Below are positions 1 to 8,522 of a DNA stretch of 33,908 bases, piece by piece (position 1 is the first letter of the stretch; each line of letters begins with the position of its first letter). The position numbers and the translations under genes are program-made. Origin of the DNA: an uncultured Eubacteriales bacterium (GTDB lineage: Bacteria; Bacillota; Clostridia; Oscillospirales; CAG-272); contig CAKSIP010000015.1 of assembly GCA_934462825.1 (NCBI GenBank), positions 1 through 33,908 of the forward strand, written 5' to 3'. The notes beneath the pieces were generated by a model. The model was not told where the DNA came from. It did no database searches and saw nothing but the letters and a program-made list of their open reading frames with translations.

Positions 1-74
1 GTGGGAACAATAGGGCTCGAACCTATGACCCTCTGCTTGTAAGGCAGATGCTCTCCCAGCTGAGCTATGCTCCC
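1..74 (-). tRNA. tRNA-Val (anticodon UAC)
   Basis: Read on the minus strand, the sequence folds as a complete cloverleaf. The acceptor arm pairs GGGAGCA with TGTTCCC (one G-U pair). The D-arm contains AGCTCAGCTGGGAGAGC. The anticodon stem TCTGC/GCAGA encloses the loop CTTACAA, so the anticodon is TAC, which reads GUA and related valine codons. The T-arm is ATAGG-TTCGAGC-CCTAT. The discriminator base is A. The window ends just after the first C of the 3' end, so whether CCA is encoded cannot be seen. A consensus promoter lies about 40 bases upstream of the mature 5' end. Confidence 0.95.
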
Positions 75-115
75 GAGGCCTTCTTTAAGAAAGCTCCGTA
101 CTGACGACGGGTATA

Positions 116-144
116 ATTATACCACAGCTGTTTTCGCTTGTCAA
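116..144 (-). promoter_or_regulatory. Sigma-A type promoter of the tRNA-Val gene
   Basis: On the minus strand the sequence reads TTGACA, then a 17-base spacer, then TATAAT, which is a perfect match to the housekeeping consensus. The expected start point is near 109, giving a leader of about 35 bases before the tRNA 5' end at 74. Confidence 0.88.
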
Positions 145-176
145 TACCTTTTTTCAAATTTTTTCAGTTTTTTTCT

Positions 177-198
177 CGCCCGTTTCGGGCGGTTTTTT
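177..198 (+). terminator. GC hairpin followed by a T-tract, plus-strand orientation
   Basis: CGCCCG-TTT-CGGGCG is followed by G and six T residues, the form of an intrinsic terminator for rightward transcription. No plus-strand gene is seen to its left, so its client is unknown. An adjacent hairpin (CGGTTTTT paired with AAAAACCG, 191-213) could help terminate tmk on the minus strand, but there is no U-tract in that direction. Confidence 0.4.
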
Positions 199-240
199 CG
201 GGGAAAAACCGAGCCGCGCAAAGGCCCAAAACAGAGAGGC

Positions 241-903
241 TTATGTCAGATCCGTAAGGGGCAGCGCGGCCACGGCGGCCTCCATGGCATCGGTGATCGC
301 CGTGGCCGACTGCTCCGCCGGAATGATCACAATGTTGTCGGTGGATTTCAACAGGGAAAACACCGAAAGATAGCGGCGGCGAAATTCGGTCAGCCGTTCC
401 TCCTTCTCGTAAATTTCGGTCACGGAACGATTTTTTGTGATGCGCCGCACGGCCTCTGCGGGGGAAATGTCAAGAAAAAGGCAAAGATCGGGCTTGCGGA
501 TGCCGGGGCACCGAAGGTTCATTTCGTACACCCAGGTAAAATCGGTTTCGCTTCCCTGATAGGCGAGGGAGGAATAATAATATCGGTCGCAGATGACATC
601 GGCACCGGACGAAAGCAGCTTTTCAATGCCGGCCACGGGATCGGCGTTGTGAAAAATGCGATCCAAAAGGAACATGGCGGCGATTTCACAGGGCGTTTTG
701 GGCGTGACGCCGCGCAAAGCGTCGCGCAGCATGCCGCCGGAGAGGGAAACGGTCGGCTCGGCGGTCGTGCAAACGTGCCGTCCGCCGGCGCGCAGGCGTT
801 CTGCCAAAAGGGGGATTTGGGTGGACTTTCCCGAACCGTCGATGCCTTCCACGACAATAAAACGCCCCCGCTGTGTCGGTGTGGGCTGAGAATTCTGATC
901 CAT
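241..903 (-). CDS. tmk: Thymidylate kinase (dTMP kinase)
   Basis: The product phosphorylates dTMP to dTDP with ATP in the cytoplasm, in dTTP synthesis. The protein is 220 aa, normal for the family. The P-loop GIDGSGKST is at residues 20-28, the helix with the FLLDR signature at 78-82, and the DRY motif at 106-108 in the context of a tyrosine-rich YYYSS stretch. The ATG at 903 is chosen because GGGAGG lies at a good distance upstream; an in-frame extension of 18 residues has no ribosome site and is rejected. The gene has its own consensus promoter at 1011-1039, about 100 bases upstream, and the untranslated leader is a purine-rich run of AAAAG-like repeats. It follows spoIIR on the same strand but appears to be expressed independently. 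Confidence 0.95.
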   Translation of the reverse strand: MDQNSQPTPTQRGRFIVVEGIDGSGKSTQIPLLAERLRAGGRHVCTTAEPTVSLSGGMLRDALRGVTPKTPCEIAAMFLLDRIFHNADPVAGIEKLLSSGADVICDRYYYSSLAYQGSETDFTWVYEMNLRCPGIRKPDLCLFLDISPAEAVRRITKNRSVTEIYEKEERLTEFRRRYLSVFSLLKSTDNIVIIPAEQSATAITDAMEAAVAALPLTDLT

Positions 904-1010
904 GCCGAAAAACCTCCCGAAAATCGTTTTGAAAATTGGAAAGCAGGAAAGCCGCAAGAAGGGATTTTTTGCATGGCTTCCTTTTCCTTTTCTTTTTCTT
1001 TTGTTGTTTT

Positions 1011-1039
1011 ATTGTAGCATCAAATCCGGGGAAAGTCAA
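1011..1039 (-). promoter_or_regulatory. Sigma-A type promoter of tmk
   Basis: The minus strand reads TTGACT, a 17-base spacer ending in TGC (an extended -10 element), then TACAAT. The start point is expected near 1004, leaving about 100 bases of A/G-rich leader before the tmk start codon. Confidence 0.8.
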
Positions 1040-1105
1040 CGGCTTTTCTTGATTTTGGCACTTTTGCACTCTGCACTTCGCACTTTGGCGTCGAGGGAAA
1101 AAGCG

Positions 1106-1720
1106 TTATCCGGCGATTTTTTCAATCAGCTCCAAAATTTTGAACTTGACTTCATAGCGCGGCTCGTCGGATTCGGTTACGATTTTATATTGCTCGGGCG
1201 TAAAGCCGGCTTCGATAAATTCTTCCTCGTTTTCTTCGACAGAGCCTGACGCGGCGTTGAGGCAAAGCTGGGGGAAAAGCACGCACCACCAATTTTGCCC
1301 CTCGGCCTGCCCGATCTGCACCCGGAGCGAGGTGTAGCGGCCGGAGGGAAAACAGAGCGCCTCATAGCGCTTGCGGGGATAGGTTTCCTGCCGGAGCGTG
1401 ACCGTTACGGGATACCGTGCCCCTTCTTTTTGCAAAATTTCCTCCGCGCTTTCGCGCAGGGCGCGCAAAACGCTCTCGTCGCCCAGCCGCGCCTCGGCCG
1501 CGGCAAAGTCGGGGCAGTCGGCAAGCAGAGTGGAAAGCTGCGCAAGAATCCCGTCCCGCACGCGGAGCTTGAGCGCCTGGTCGGCTTCGGTGTCCGAGTT
1601 GGCAATCACGTGCAGGCGCAGAACGTCGGAATAGATCTTTTCCTCCCCTCGCACCGGGAGCAAGCCAAGCACCATAACGGTCAGAAACAGCAACGAGAGA
1701 AAGCCTATGATTTTACGCAT
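1106..1720 (-). CDS. spoIIR: Stage II sporulation protein R
   Basis: In Bacillus, SpoIIR is made in the forespore under sigma-F and exported, where it triggers the SpoIIGA protease to process pro-sigma-E in the mother cell. The 204-aa protein begins with a short basic stretch and a hydrophobic segment at about residues 4-22, a signal peptide or membrane anchor. The family signature RLHVIANSD is at 35-43, followed by the typical segment with TEADQALKLRVRD. The ATG at 1720 is preceded by AGAAAGGAA; the open frame continues upstream without a ribosome site and is not used. No sigma-F promoter was convincingly seen in the A/T-rich 275 bases upstream. The gene suggests a spore-former or a recent descendant of one. 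Confidence 0.93.
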   Translation of the reverse strand: MRKIIGFLSLLFLTVMVLGLLPVRGEEKIYSDVLRLHVIANSDTEADQALKLRVRDGILAQLSTLLADCPDFAAAEARLGDESVLRALRESAEEILQKEGARYPVTVTLRQETYPRKRYEALCFPSGRYTSLRVQIGQAEGQNWWCVLFPQLCLNAASGSVEENEEEFIEAGFTPEQYKIVTESDEPRYEVKFKILELIEKIAG

Positions 1721-1924
1721 GACGAAAATTCCTTTCTTTTTGTTTTCGGTTGAATTTTTTCGGTCTGCCTCTATCTTTGACAGAAAAAAAGGCGCGTATT
1801 CTTTGAATCCGCGAAAGCCGCAAAGAAATAATTTCCGCAAGACCGAACGGCCGACAAGGGCGATTTTTTGTTTTTTATAAAATTTCACGACAAGGCACGC
1901 GAAACGGGCAAAGGTAAAGGCAAA

Positions 1925-1983
1925 AGTAAAGGAAAAAGAAAAAGCGCGCCCGACACACCGTAAAAACGGCGTGTCGAGCGCGC
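1925..1983 (-). terminator. Intrinsic terminator of the DUF92-thioesterase operon
   Basis: On the minus strand a 17-pair stem (GCGCGC plus CGACACGCCG, with wobble pairs) closes a loop of about six bases (TTTTTA) and is followed by TTTTTCTTTTT. It begins 13 bases after the thioesterase stop codon and separates that operon from spoIIR. Confidence 0.9.
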
Positions 1984-1995
1984 AGGGGCAGGCTT

Positions 1996-2745
1996 TTATT
2001 TCAGCGTTAAACGGGCGACAAAATTGACCGAACCGTTCGATTCGCCGCGGCAAAGAAAGGTTTTCCCGTCCTCCGAGACCGCGTGCGTCAGCGCCATGTC
2101 GGCGCCGAACCGAAGCTCCTTCATGTAGTCGATCTGGAACGCTTCCACCTCGGCGTCGGGGGGCAGAGGAACGGCGTTCAGGATGAAATCGGCGTATTTG
2201 ATGTTGTTGACGTGGCCGTTGGAATCCAAGTCGGTGTAGCAGGCCGTGTGAAGCACCGGGGGAAGCGCGGGCGCAAAAGTGGGGGAAATCCGCGCAAAAC
2301 CGTCCGGGAAATTCCGCTCGGTTCGATATTCGCTAAGTCCGAAATCAATATGGCGGGCCGGCACGATTTGCGGCGCGTCGCGCCGGGAAATGTCGAGAAT
2401 CACCCAGGAGGAGCTGCCGAGAAGAAGCGGTTGGCCGTCGGCATCGAGGACGGTATATTCGCGGCCGAAGTCCACCCGGTGCGATTCTAACGGCCAGGTT
2501 CGCACCGTCACGTCCGAAAAAAGCGCAGGCTGGCGAAGCACGCGGTATTGGGTTTTCAGAATCATCCAGCAGCGTTGCAAGGGCAACAGATCCTCCCGCC
2601 CAATGCCGATCTTGGCGGCGTGCTCCCCGGCCACGTCCTGAAACAGATCGAGAACCGAGGAGGGGAGAATGTGCGAATGTAAGTCAAAATCCGAGGTGCG
2701 CAGGTGGTAAACTCTTTCAAGAAAATTGGGTGCTTCTGTAGCCAT
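1996..2745 (-). CDS. Acyl-ACP thioesterase (FatA/FatB-like, double hot-dog)
   Basis: Enzymes of this family hydrolyse fatty acyl-ACP to release free fatty acids in the cytoplasm. The 249-aa protein has the two hot-dog repeats expected. The N-terminal half carries HSHILPSSVLDLFQDVAGEHA-type sequence near residues 23-43. The C-terminal half has the segment NGHVNN at 176-181, which holds the Asn/His residues associated with catalysis in acyl-ACP thioesterases. The ATG at 2745 follows AAAGGAATC. It lies 49 bases downstream of the DUF92 gene with no terminator between them, so the two are probably one transcript that ends at the strong hairpin immediately after this gene. Chain-length specificity cannot be read from the sequence. 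Confidence 0.88.
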   Translation of the reverse strand: MATEAPNFLERVYHLRTSDFDLHSHILPSSVLDLFQDVAGEHAAKIGIGREDLLPLQRCWMILKTQYRVLRQPALFSDVTVRTWPLESHRVDFGREYTVLDADGQPLLLGSSSWVILDISRRDAPQIVPARHIDFGLSEYRTERNFPDGFARISPTFAPALPPVLHTACYTDLDSNGHVNNIKYADFILNAVPLPPDAEVEAFQIDYMKELRFGADMALTHAVSEDGKTFLCRGESNGSVNFVARLTLK

Positions 2746-2794
2746 AAGGATAGATTCCTTTCTGTTCGGTTTTTTGAGGGAGAAATGCCCCGCG

Positions 2795-3583
2795 TCAGCG
2801 GGTGCAAAAGAGGAAAAGAGCGGCGGCCAAGGTCGTGATGAGGTTGGAAAGCAGATTGACCGCATCGTTGTTGAATCGGCGAAGCCCGCCCGTGCGCTCG
2901 GTTCTCCGGCCGCAGTGGTGGGTTTTTTCCGTGGCGATTCCGCACGACACGCAACGGTATTTGACTTGCCAAAGGGAGCCGAGCACACTGTCAAGCAGCA
3001 TGCCGAGCATGGGAAACAGCAGGAGCGCCGTGGCACCGCGCACCGAAATCGGGAAAAACAGCAGCGAAAACAGCCACATGGCCACACAGCCGCCGAAGGC
3101 ACTGCAGGTGCCGAGCAGGCTGATGCCGCCGGAAAGCCCCGGATCCACCCGACGAAAGCGAACGATGTCCACCGGGCGCTTTTTGGACAGGATGCCGACG
3201 TCGGAGGCCAACGAATCGGCCAGCCCCTCCGTCAGCGCTACGACGTAGAGCAAAAGAAAATCGGTTTGTCCGCTCCCCTTGGCCGCGATCAGAGAAATTA
3301 CGGCCGCCAGCCCGTTGACAATCACCTGTACCGTGTCGCGGCGGCCGTGCTTTTGGTTCACTTCGGCGGTCATCGCGTCGGTTTTGGCGCCGAGAGCCTT
3401 GTTGACGACAAAAATGAGGCCGAAAGCGAAAAGCACCGCAAAAAGGCCGAGATAACTGCCGCAAACCGCGGCCGTGACGAGAATGACGCACGCAGTCAGC
3501 GCGGCGCCGACGGTAAAGGCCTTTTTCCAAAGGGTCAGAACCGCAAGAAGCGCGGCGAAAACAAGGCTGAGGACAAGCTCCAT
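2795..3583 (-). CDS. DUF92 (TIGR00297-type) integral membrane protein
   Basis: This is a hydrophobic protein of about 262 aa with six or more predicted membrane segments. The segment ALTEGLADSLASDVGIL and the glycine-rich block near VDPGLSGGISLLGT match the DUF92 family, whose plant and cyanobacterial member VTE6 is a phytyl-phosphate kinase. The bacterial role is not established, although a CTP-dependent polyprenyl-phosphate kinase is a fair guess by family. A short cysteine-containing loop (KYRCVSCGIATEKTHHCGRR) near the C-terminus could bind a metal. The ATG at 3583 is chosen because AAAGGA sits about ten bases upstream; a GTG three codons earlier is too close to that site. It is the first gene of a two-gene operon with the thioesterase. 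Confidence 0.8.
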   Translation of the reverse strand: MELVLSLVFAALLAVLTLWKKAFTVGAALTACVILVTAAVCGSYLGLFAVLFAFGLIFVVNKALGAKTDAMTAEVNQKHGRRDTVQVIVNGLAAVISLIAAKGSGQTDFLLLYVVALTEGLADSLASDVGILSKKRPVDIVRFRRVDPGLSGGISLLGTCSAFGGCVAMWLFSLLFFPISVRGATALLLFPMLGMLLDSVLGSLWQVKYRCVSCGIATEKTHHCGRRTERTGGLRRFNNDAVNLLSNLITTLAAALFLFCTR

Positions 3584-3600
3584 GGGCGGCACTTCCTTTC

Positions 3601-3660
3601 TTCCGGTTTTGCGGTTTCCGGTCTTCCGGCCTTCCGGATTCCGGCCTTTCGGCCGAAAAG
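3601..3660. repeat. Degenerate TTCCGG repeats in the DUF92 leader
   Basis: Motifs of the form TTCCGG with four to five intervening bases recur about seven times. Several can pair with each other (CCGGAA/TTCCGG and GGCCGAAAGGCC), so the roughly 175-base leader transcript of the DUF92 operon is likely to be strongly folded. Confidence 0.6.
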
Positions 3661-3767
3661 CGCCCGCAGGACGCGGGGCGTATGAACGGCCGGAAAGGGG
3701 TTAAAATATATCGGGCATCGCCGCCCCAAAACGGCGGCGGGGACAAATCAATGGGAACACTCCTTTT

Positions 3768-3796
3768 ATTTTATCATATCGGCGGGGCGTTTACAA
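3768..3796 (-). promoter_or_regulatory. Sigma-A type promoter of the DUF92-thioesterase operon
   Basis: The minus strand reads TTGTAA, a 17-base spacer, then TAAAAT. The predicted start is near 3761, about 178 bases upstream of the DUF92 start codon. Confidence 0.75.
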
Positions 3797-3900
3797 GTAT
3801 TTTTCGGGATTTTTCGGGGGAGAGCCGGAGGGTGTGTTGGAAGCCAAAGGAACCGGTCGGTTTTGCTGACGGAAAATTTGTCGGGGACGGGAGGAATCTA

Positions 3901-3932
3901 TTGACAGGTTTGCTGTTTCATGGTAGTATAAT
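3901..3932 (+). promoter_or_regulatory. Sigma-A type promoter of the glycogen gene cluster
   Basis: TTGACA is followed after 17 bases by TAGTAT, with TGG directly before it as an extended -10 element. An overlapping TATAAT sits three bases further on. The start point would be near 3938, giving a leader of about 40 bases before glgB. Confidence 0.82.
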
Positions 3933-3977
3933 ATTAAGAAGTATAGAATACATAAATTATGGAAAAGAGGCGGCAAC

Positions 3978-5978
3978 GTGACGGAAACAACCAAAGAGAA
4001 CCCTCGGCAGGAGCATGCCATGGCGACGTATCTGTTTCATCAGGGGAACAACTTCCGCGCCTATGACTATATGGGAGCGCACCGAGAAGGGGAGGAAACC
4101 GTTTTTCGGGTTTGGGCACCGAATGCCGACGCGGCTTTTGTGACCGGCGATTTTTGCGAATGGGGCGATGCGTACCCGATGCAGCGGATCACGGAGGGCG
4201 GCATTTACGAGCTGTGGATTCCGAATCCGACGCTGGGCGACACCTTCCGCTACAAGTTCCTGTTGCGCCGGAACGGCATGGACTATTACAAAGCCGATCC
4301 TTACGGCCGCTACAGCGAATGTCCGCCCGGCACCGCGTCGGTCTTTTTCGATACCGACGGATTTGCTTGGCATGATGCGGGCTGGATGGCGTACCGCGCT
4401 TCTCATTTTTCGGCGGAGCCGGCATTGCCCGCCCCCCAAAAACGTGCGGCGGACAAATCGGCCGCGGCCGCGCGGCCTGCCTTGTCCGGCAAGACGAAGG
4501 ACGTTTACGCACAGCCCATCAATATTTACGAGGTGCATGCCGGCTCCTGGAAGCGCCACGAGGACGGGCGGTACTACTCCTATACCGAGCTTGCGGAGGA
4601 CTTGGCTCCTTATGTGAAGCAGATGGGCTATACGCATGTGGAGCTTTTGCCGGTGATGGAGCATCCCTTTGACGGCTCCTGGGGGTATCAGGTGTGCGGA
4701 TATTATGCTCCCACCGCCCGGTTTGGCACCCCCTTGGATTTCATGCACTTTGTCGATAAGATGCACAGCGCGGGGATCGGCGTGATCCTCGATTGGGTGC
4801 CGGCGCATTTCCCGAAGGATGCGCACGGGCTTTATGAATTTGACGGCGCTCCGCTCTACGAATATCAGGGCGCCGACCGCATGGAGCATCGGGGCTGGGG
4901 TACGCGCCGCTTTGACGTGGGGCGCAACGAGGTGGAGTGCTTTCTGATTTCCAACGCCGACTTTTGGGCGCGGATCTATCACGCGGACGGCTTGCGTGTG
5001 GACGCCGTGGCTTCGATGCTGTATCTGGATTACGACAAGGCGCCCGGCGAGTGGATTCCCAACATTTACGGAGACAATCGGTGTCTGGAAGCCGAGGCGT
5101 TTTTCAAAAAGCTCAACGGGCATATGCGCGGAGCCTTTCCCGATGTGATGATGATCGCGGAGGAATCCAGCGCGTGGCCGCATGTAACGGGAAGTCCGTC
5201 GGAAGGACTTGGCTTTACGATGAAGTGGAATATGGGCTGGATGAACGATACGCTGGACTATATTTCGCTGGATCCGGTGTACCGGAAATTCCATCATGAC
5301 AAGCTGACGTTTTCCATGATGTATGCGTTCGGGGAACGGTATATTTTGCCCGTGTCGCATGACGAGGTGGTGCACGGCAAGAAGTCGCTTCTGGATCGCA
5401 ACCCGGGCGACTACGATCAGAAATTTGCCGGCGACCGCGCCCTGGCGGGCTATATGATGACGCATCCGGGGAAAAAGCTGACGTTTATGGGCAACGAAAT
5501 CGGACAGTTCCGCGAGTGGGATTACAGCGGAGCGATTGAGTGGTTCCTTTTGGATTACGAAAAGCATGCAAAGCTCCAGCTGTACTTTGCGGAGCTGAAT
5601 CATTTTTACCTGGCCACGCCGGCGCTTTGGGAACAGGACGGCGGCTGGGAGGGCTTTCAGTGGATCGACGCGGATAACCGGGACGATTCCGTGATTTCGT
5701 ACCGCAGGATTGCCCGAAACGGAGATGAGCTGATCGCCGTGATCCATTTTACGCCGGTTCGGCGGGAAAACTTTTGCCTGTTTGTCCCCAAGGCGGGGCA
5801 ATATCAGGAGGTGTTCAACAGCGACGAGGCGCGCTTCGGCGGCACGGACGTGCGAAACCCGGCGCCCCTGACCGCCCGCCCCATGGAGGGAGGACGGCTG
5901 CCGTATGCCGTTTCGGTCACACTGCCGCCTCTGTCCGCCGTGTTTTTTGTGCGAAAGAAAACGCGCCGCCGGTCATGA
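3978..5978 (+). CDS. glgB: 1,4-alpha-glucan branching enzyme
   Basis: GlgB cuts alpha-1,4 glucan chains and re-attaches them by alpha-1,6 links, making branched glycogen. The 666-aa product has an N-terminal CBM48-type domain (about residues 20-125), a GH13 catalytic barrel, and a C-terminal beta domain. The four GH13 regions are present: DWVPAHFPKD, then GLRVDAVAS with nucleophile Asp342, then MIAEES with acid/base Glu395, then VSHDEVVHGK. The GTG at 3978 has AGAGG eight bases upstream. An ATG at 4020 also has a good site (AGGAG) and would give 652 aa, so the exact start is open. A linker of about 30 residues rich in Ala/Pro/Lys (residues 150-175) joins the N-terminal domain to the barrel. 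It is the first gene of the glycogen cluster behind a consensus promoter. Confidence 0.96.
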   Translation: MTETTKENPRQEHAMATYLFHQGNNFRAYDYMGAHREGEETVFRVWAPNADAAFVTGDFCEWGDAYPMQRITEGGIYELWIPNPTLGDTFRYKFLLRRNGMDYYKADPYGRYSECPPGTASVFFDTDGFAWHDAGWMAYRASHFSAEPALPAPQKRAADKSAAAARPALSGKTKDVYAQPINIYEVHAGSWKRHEDGRYYSYTELAEDLAPYVKQMGYTHVELLPVMEHPFDGSWGYQVCGYYAPTARFGTPLDFMHFVDKMHSAGIGVILDWVPAHFPKDAHGLYEFDGAPLYEYQGADRMEHRGWGTRRFDVGRNEVECFLISNADFWARIYHADGLRVDAVASMLYLDYDKAPGEWIPNIYGDNRCLEAEAFFKKLNGHMRGAFPDVMMIAEESSAWPHVTGSPSEGLGFTMKWNMGWMNDTLDYISLDPVYRKFHHDKLTFSMMYAFGERYILPVSHDEVVHGKKSLLDRNPGDYDQKFAGDRALAGYMMTHPGKKLTFMGNEIGQFREWDYSGAIEWFLLDYEKHAKLQLYFAELNHFYLATPALWEQDGGWEGFQWIDADNRDDSVISYRRIARNGDELIAVIHFTPVRRENFCLFVPKAGQYQEVFNSDEARFGGTDVRNPAPLTARPMEGGRLPYAVSVTLPPLSAVFFVRKKTRRRS

Positions 5979-5982
5979 CGGC

Positions 5983-6024
5983 GAAAGCACGAAGCATTAA
6001 AGCATTAAAGCATCAAAGCATCGA
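5983..6024 (+). repeat. Short tandem AAAGCAT repeats between glgB and glgC
   Basis: AAAGCA-type units spaced by eight to nine bases occur five times just after the glgB stop codon (AAAGCATT appears twice exactly). The tract has no coding potential of its own and no T-run that would make it a terminator. Confidence 0.65.
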
Positions 6025-6098
6025 AAAACCAAAAAGATCAAGCATTCCATGTTCAGCAAAAATAAACGAAGTTCATTATGAAGAAAGGTGTGATTGTT

Positions 6099-7280
6099 TT
6101 GTTCAGAAAAAAAGAGTGTGTCGTCATGCTGCTGGCAGGCGGCCAGGGCAGCCGATTGTATGCTTTGACCGTAAAGACGGCCAAGCCCGCCGTTTCTTTC
6201 GGCGGCAAGTACCGGATTATTGACTTCCCCTTGTCCAACTGCACCAATTCCAACTTCGATACGGTGGGTGTTTTGACACAGTATCAACCGCTGGCGCTCA
6301 ATGAATACATCGGCAACGGCTTGTCGTGGGATTTGAACCGCGCTTTCGGAGGGGTGTCTATCCTGCCTCCCTATCAGGGGCACGGAGGCGCCGATTGGTA
6401 CCGCGGAACGGCCAATGCCATCTATCAAAACAAAGAATTTGTGGATCGGTACGACCCGGACTACGTGGTGATTCTTTCGGGCGACCATATTTACAAGATG
6501 GATTATGACAAGATGCTTCGGTTTCACAAAGAAAAGGAAGCCGATTGTACCATTGCCGTGCTGGAGGTTCCGCTGAAGGAGGCGAGCCGGTTTGGCATTA
6601 TGAGTACGAACGAGGACGGCTCCATTTACAAGTTTACCGAAAAGCCCAAAAACCCCGACAGCAACAAGGCCTCCATGGGCATCTATATTTTCAACCGCAA
6701 AAAGCTGTTTGACTATTTGGAGGCGGACGAAAAGGATAAAACCTCGTCCAACGATTTCGGCAAAAACGTCATTCCCGCCATGCTGGCGGCCGGGGAGCGC
6801 ATGTTCGCCTACCCCTTTGAGGGCTATTGGAAGGACGTGGGAACCATTCAGAGCCTGTGGGAGGCCAACATGGATCTTTTGGGCGAAAACCCGCCGCTGT
6901 CGCTCAACGATGAAACCTGGCGGATTTATTCCCGGCCGACCGCGCATGCGCCTCAGCATATCGGCGCCGGCGCCGTGGTGCAAAACTCCATCATTGCCGA
7001 GGGAAGCGAGATCTACGGAACGGTCAGAAACTCGGTGATCGGCACCGGCGTGACGGTGGGCGTGGATGCCGTGGTTGAGGATTCCGTGATCATGAGTGAA
7101 ACGGTGATCTCTCCCGGCGCCTCGGTGCGGTACTCCATTTTGGATTCGGACGTGATGGTGAAGCGGGATGCCGTGATCGGTGAGGACAAGACAACGGCCA
7201 GCGGCATTGCCGTAATCGGGGCCGGCTGTACCGTGGGCGAGGGCCAGCGGATTCAAGCCGGCGCGATGGTCAATGCTTGA
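6099..7280 (+). CDS. glgC: Glucose-1-phosphate adenylyltransferase, catalytic subunit
   Basis: GlgC makes ADP-glucose and pyrophosphate from ATP and glucose-1-phosphate, the committed step of glycogen synthesis. The protein has an N-terminal nucleotidyltransferase domain with the intact loop GGQGSRL (residues 14-20), the SGDHIYKMDY metal/catalytic segment, and FTEKP for substrate binding. A C-terminal left-handed beta-helix built of hexapeptide-like repeats follows. The TTG at 6099 is chosen because AGAAAGG lies about ten bases upstream and because homologues begin only a few residues before the C-x-x-MLLAGG segment. An ATG at 6078 would add seven residues but has no visible ribosome site. 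It is 120 bases downstream of glgB and just upstream of glgD, with which it probably forms a heteromer. Confidence 0.95.
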   Translation: MFRKKECVVMLLAGGQGSRLYALTVKTAKPAVSFGGKYRIIDFPLSNCTNSNFDTVGVLTQYQPLALNEYIGNGLSWDLNRAFGGVSILPPYQGHGGADWYRGTANAIYQNKEFVDRYDPDYVVILSGDHIYKMDYDKMLRFHKEKEADCTIAVLEVPLKEASRFGIMSTNEDGSIYKFTEKPKNPDSNKASMGIYIFNRKKLFDYLEADEKDKTSSNDFGKNVIPAMLAAGERMFAYPFEGYWKDVGTIQSLWEANMDLLGENPPLSLNDETWRIYSRPTAHAPQHIGAGAVVQNSIIAEGSEIYGTVRNSVIGTGVTVGVDAVVEDSVIMSETVISPGASVRYSILDSDVMVKRDAVIGEDKTTASGIAVIGAGCTVGEGQRIQAGAMVNA

Positions 7281-7328
7281 ACGAGAAGCGAGAAGTGAAA
7301 AGCAGAGAAAGAGAGGTTGCAAGCATAT

Positions 7329-8462
7329 ATGAATACGGCAGGACTTATTTTTTCCAATATTCATGACGGTAGTATTCCCGAGCTGACCGGCCGGCGAACG
7401 ATGGCCAGCGTACCGTTCGGGTGTCGGTACCGTTTGATTGACTTTACCCTTTCCAATATGGTCAATTCCGGCATTACCAATGTGGGCATTATCACGCATT
7501 ACAATTATCAATCCCTTTTGGATCACATCGGCATGGGAACGGATTGGGATCTGGCGCGGCGTTCGGGCGGCATCAAGATTCTCCCCCCGTACATAGCCGC
7601 TTATCAGAACGAGGGCGCATCCCGCCTTTACACCACGCGCCTGGAGGCGTTGATGGGGGCGCTGAGCTTTATTGCCCGCGCCAAAGAGGACACGGTGGTG
7701 CTTTCGGATTGCGATGTGATTTGCAATATGGACTTGTCCGACATGATTCGTCATCATGAGAAAAGCGGCAACGACATCACGCTGGCGATCCGGCGCGTGA
7801 ATCCGCGGGAGCATCGGCTGACGCGGGATGTGCGCGTGATCCGCTCGGACGAGGCGGGCAATTTGCAGGGCGTGGATCCGTACGAGGTGACGGACTGCCC
7901 GCTGGACGTGAGCATGAATGTGTTTGTGATCCGGCGCACCCTGCTGTACACACTGGTCACCGATGCCTGCGCGCGCGGCTATTCGTATTTTTACAAGGAC
8001 ATTCTTTTGCGGAATCTCGGCGCGTTGAAGATCGGCGTGTACCGGTACCAAGGGTACTATTCGCTGATTTCCTCGTTGGCCGGCTACTTTGAATGTAGCA
8101 TGAAGCTGTTGGAAACATCGGCGCGCACGGCGCTGTTTGAAGTGCCCGGCCGCCCGGTTTACACGAAAATCCGCAATTCGCCGCCGACCAAATATTACGA
8201 CACGGCGCGCGTTTCCGGCTCCATTTTGGCGGATGGCTGCGTGATTGAGGGGTGCGTGGAAAATTCGATTTTGTTCCGCGGCGTCAAGGTGGGACGGGGA
8301 AGCGTGGTGCGCAACTGCATTTTGCTTCAGGACACCTGCGTGGGGGACAATGTGAAAATCAATTGCGTGATCACAGACAAAAACGCTGTGATTAAGGACT
8401 ATCGGAACCTGTCCGGTCATCCCAGCCTGCCTTACTTTATTGACAAGGGACTTACGGTGTAA
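7329..8462 (+). CDS. glgD: ADP-glucose pyrophosphorylase regulatory subunit
   Basis: GlgD is a GlgC paralogue of Firmicutes. In Bacillus/Geobacillus it has little or no activity alone but raises the activity of GlgC in a complex. This 377-aa protein keeps the fold (FGCRYRLIDFTLSN, then a C-terminal beta-helix) but lacks the GGxGxRL nucleotide loop, which is replaced by SNIHDGSIPELTGRR. That fits a non-catalytic partner. The ATG at 7329 is preferred because GlgD proteins start MNTAG/MxxxG-like. The ribosome site GAGAGG is about 12 bases away, a little long, and a TTG at 7317 sits directly on that site and is unlikely. The gap to glgC is 48 bases, so the two are co-transcribed. A terminator-like hairpin follows. 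Confidence 0.93.
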   Translation: MNTAGLIFSNIHDGSIPELTGRRTMASVPFGCRYRLIDFTLSNMVNSGITNVGIITHYNYQSLLDHIGMGTDWDLARRSGGIKILPPYIAAYQNEGASRLYTTRLEALMGALSFIARAKEDTVVLSDCDVICNMDLSDMIRHHEKSGNDITLAIRRVNPREHRLTRDVRVIRSDEAGNLQGVDPYEVTDCPLDVSMNVFVIRRTLLYTLVTDACARGYSYFYKDILLRNLGALKIGVYRYQGYYSLISSLAGYFECSMKLLETSARTALFEVPGRPVYTKIRNSPPTKYYDTARVSGSILADGCVIEGCVENSILFRGVKVGRGSVVRNCILLQDTCVGDNVKINCVITDKNAVIKDYRNLSGHPSLPYFIDKGLTV

Positions 8463-8522
8463 AACGAAAGCCAAGACAGAGGCGGCAGGCTGACCGTGCC
8501 CCGTCGATAGGAAGGGAACGGA

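Larger units (their letters stand above)
3584..3977. other. Divergent intergenic region between the DUF92 gene and glgB
   Basis: This stretch of 394 bases has no convincing gene. It holds two outward-facing consensus promoters (3768-3796 minus, 3901-3932 plus), a GC-rich block of degenerate CCGG-containing repeats (about 3601-3660) in the DUF92 leader, and a small inverted repeat AACCG-GT-CGGTT near 3850-3861 upstream of the glgB promoter. That last element could be an operator, but this is only a guess. Confidence 0.7.
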
